From the IMG/VR virus record IMGVR_UViG_3300011115_000183, positions 1 through 64,000 of that record: a stretch of 64,000 bases of DNA, one strand, 5' to 3'. Under the pieces are notes generated by a model. It saw only the letters and a program-made list of their open reading frames with translations. It did no database searches and was not told where the DNA came from. The stretch's first letter is position 1, and every line of letters begins with the position of its first letter. Position numbers and translations under genes: made by a program. Source of the stretch: a virus. Below, piece after piece: positions 62,376-64,000 of the stretch.

Positions 62376-62713
62376 GTGTCTTCTCCTCTCATTGCCATCA
62401 GTGTTGGGCGTGTCAGCACCATGCAGTAGTACGACTCGGATGCTCTCCATCCGATCTCGTCAAGCTCGATCGACTGTGTGTTGCTATACAACTCCAGTTT
62501 TGAAAGTTTGTGGTCAGGAATAATCTTGTGTTCGGTTACAAGAATCATTGCCAACTTGGTCTTCAACTCATCCGGCAATGTGTCCTTGTCATACCTGCGG
62601 TGATACCCATCAGCGACGTACACAATAAAGTGGTCTTCAATGCGCCGCATCGGGACACGCACCAACGCTAGATTCCATTGGTGTGATACTGGGGTGAGGT
62701 CTTCACTCAGCAT
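62372..62713 (-). CDS. phage protein, 113 aa, unknown function
   Basis: The product has a strand-rich first half (LALVRVPMRRIEDHFIVYVA) and a C-terminal SKLELYSNTQSIELDEIGWR then SYYCMVLTRPTLM. It overlaps neighbours on both sides. No catalytic signature is apparent and I cannot assign a family. Confidence 0.6.
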   Translation of the reverse strand: MLSEDLTPVSHQWNLALVRVPMRRIEDHFIVYVADGYHRRYDKDTLPDELKTKLAMILVTEHKIIPDHKLSKLELYSNTQSIELDEIGWRASESYYCMVLTRPTLMAMRGEDT

Positions 62714-63621
62714 GGGGTTGCCATCCAGATGTAGTCGTAGTGTGTGGCTTGACTATGATAGAAAAACACTGCGTCCAGATTCTCGTCATACATATCCTGC
62801 GCAGGGATGTAGCCGTTCTGCAAGCGATACCCCTTACCCTCGTATGCAAGCTTGGTCATAGTCATCACAGGAATGAGATCATCACGCTCGGTGATGTCTT
62901 TATAACGCTTGAATGGCTCAACGATGTCATACTGTTTCTCCCCTGTGACTTTGACTTTGCCAACTATGAAGTGACCGAAACTATCAGCACCAATCATGTA
63001 GAAAGGATTGTGAAAGAACCGACCGACTTCTTCTAACTTCTTGACTTGTACTCTATCAGCTTCATTGTATTTGTCAAGTACAATTTTACATTTAAGTGCG
63101 TCGATTGTAATGTGATTACCACTAGGACTTTCCCCTAGATACGCACAGATCAACGCTTGTATCTCATTGGGAGAGAGTTCACCAGTTGACTTGTAAGCAC
63201 TACCCATAGCCTTCTCCATGATGTCCTTTGCATCGGAAAGCTTGCCCATCTTCTTGCCTAGTAACTTAGGTATATCAATGATTGCTTTGACTCGCTTGAT
63301 GCTAGACATCAATGAAGATACTTTGACACTACGCAGTGTCTCCTTGTCTTCCTCACTACTGCCACGCTCTTTTTTGTAGTACGGTGTGCGATAGCAATAT
63401 TCCGTCTTGCCATCTTCTATTGCTCGAACAAACACCTTGCCCACTGCCATGCCATTGGTGTGGCACATCTGAAACGCAGTGCCGTGTTGATACTCAGTTG
63501 TGCCAAGGACTTTCAAGTTGTACTTGAAGTTCAACTCACGCACCAGTGCGAATGCTTGATGGTCTTTAATCTTTTGCTCAAGTTCTTCGCTCTCGAACCC
63601 TGCAAGAATATATCTGCTCAT
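62707..63621 (-). CDS. conserved phage protein, 304 aa, unknown function
   Basis: AAGGGAAG precedes the start. The protein has a folded look throughout, with HGTAFQMCHTNGMAVGKVFV, a helical region around LLGKKMGKLSDAKDIMEKAM, and VGRFFHNPFYMIGADSFGHF near residue 210. It may be conserved among freshwater phages, but I cannot recall a function and see no nucleotide-binding or metal motif. Confidence 0.6.
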   Translation of the reverse strand: MSRYILAGFESEELEQKIKDHQAFALVRELNFKYNLKVLGTTEYQHGTAFQMCHTNGMAVGKVFVRAIEDGKTEYCYRTPYYKKERGSSEEDKETLRSVKVSSLMSSIKRVKAIIDIPKLLGKKMGKLSDAKDIMEKAMGSAYKSTGELSPNEIQALICAYLGESPSGNHITIDALKCKIVLDKYNEADRVQVKKLEEVGRFFHNPFYMIGADSFGHFIVGKVKVTGEKQYDIVEPFKRYKDITERDDLIPVMTMTKLAYEGKGYRLQNGYIPAQDMYDENLDAVFFYHSQATHYDYIWMATPC

Positions 63622-63639
63622 GATCTTCCCTTTCGTTGG

Positions 63640-63996
63640 TTAATACTGTTGAACAATCTCGCCATTGACCTCGATGTCGTACCCCCACACGCTTGGCGGG
63701 TAATTCTCATACATCCCATACCGCACAGACGTGAACACCTCGGGATGCTCTTTGTAAATGCGTGTGTTCATGTGTCGCTTAAGATTCTCAAAAATTTCAT
63801 GTGGCTCAGACCGATGCCAGTTAGGGTGCATGATCTGATCTTCAATCCTTCCAACACCCATCGACACCGCATAAAGAATCATTGCATCCAATGGTGCTTG
63901 ATCTCGCAATTCTTCAGCAACCGCAAAGTCGTTGTCCCTTTTCTCATGTTCATCAAGGACTTCCTTAGCTATACGCAAGAACGTATCCCTGTCCAT
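63640..63996 (-). CDS. phage protein, 118 aa, unknown function (start near window edge)
   Basis: The product begins MDRDTFLRIAKEVLDEHEKR and contains MILYAVSMGVGRIEDQIMHP and NYPPSVWGYDIEVNGEIVQQ. The ATG is four bases from the window end, so its ribosome site cannot be checked and the true start may lie outside. Function unknown. Confidence 0.55.
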   Translation of the reverse strand: MDRDTFLRIAKEVLDEHEKRDNDFAVAEELRDQAPLDAMILYAVSMGVGRIEDQIMHPNWHRSEPHEIFENLKRHMNTRIYKEHPEVFTSVRYGMYENYPPSVWGYDIEVNGEIVQQY

Positions 63997-64000
63997 CGCT

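Noticed and set aside
1-64000. Integrase, phage RNA polymerase or tRNA genes
   Set aside because: I looked for tyrosine/serine recombinase motifs, single-subunit RNA polymerase motifs and cloverleaf tRNAs and did not see any in the window; they could still lie outside it.

Overview
The window is a contiguous piece of a tailed double-stranded DNA phage genome. It carries a complete head-packaging, capsid, tail and lysis block and a DNA replication block, with tightly packed and often overlapping genes. The short-tail architecture (portal, head-tail adaptors, a nozzle-like protein and very large internal/ejection-type proteins, with no tape measure, sheath or tail tube) points to a podovirus-like virion. 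The major capsid protein looks most like the Mu gpT group. I saw no integrase, excisionase, phage RNA polymerase, tRNA or CRISPR array. The promoters I can read are ordinary sigma70-type, so the phage probably uses host RNA polymerase and is probably lytic. Many small proteins resemble those of uncultured freshwater phages of Gram-negative bacteria, perhaps Burkholderiales; that host guess is inference. Both ends of the window cut through transcribed regions, so the genome is larger than the window.

Layout: (1) positions 1-6692, minus strand: an accessory/early arm. Its distal end holds a three-part module (DUF3150-like protein, MoxR-type AAA+ ATPase, VWA-like protein with an HExxH metallopeptidase motif), preceded by a string of small unknown proteins and a small HTH protein. 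(2) 6693-7419: a non-coding control region with ten GTTCTA/TAGAAC boxes, three 21-bp direct repeats and two sigma70 promoters, a candidate operator cluster or replication origin. (3) 7420-8975, minus: two tandem paralogous genes of unknown function, each with its own promoter, operator-like inverted repeat and terminator. (4) 8976-9557: the divergent boundary, with repeated AATTACACA motifs ahead of the packaging genes. (5) 9558-49966, plus strand: terminase, portal, a GroES-like co-chaperonin, scaffold, capsid, a cluster of Gly/Lys-rich small proteins that share a C-terminal DGIAxRGKTRG motif, adaptors, fibre and adhesin genes (including a peptidase S74 fibre and two glycine-rich paralogs), lysis genes (3TM holin, M15 endolysin), nozzle, and internal virion proteins ending in a 2191-residue polyvalent protein. 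(6) 49963-64000, minus: the replication arm with a PrimPol-DUF927 primase-helicase, a probable ssDNA-binding protein, an SNF2-type helicase, an HNH-like protein, a Cas4/RecB-like nuclease, family A DNA polymerase, a DUF3310 protein, a VRR-NUC nuclease and many small unknowns.

How it works together (inference): the minus-strand arms would supply takeover and DNA synthesis, while the plus-strand block makes and fills the virion. The early arm has a duplicated promoter-plus-hairpin leader, and related TTCCGTC/GACGGAA hairpins recur near most of its transcription units, which suggests a shared regulator or RNA-level control. Rho-independent terminators separate the capsid gene and its downstream neighbour, the two tandem paralogs, and the DUF3310 gene. 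The least explained parts are the MoxR/DUF3150/VWA module, the GTTCTA-box control region, the tandem paralog cassettes, the family of RGKTRG-tailed proteins, and a beta-type module that recurs in three different structural proteins.
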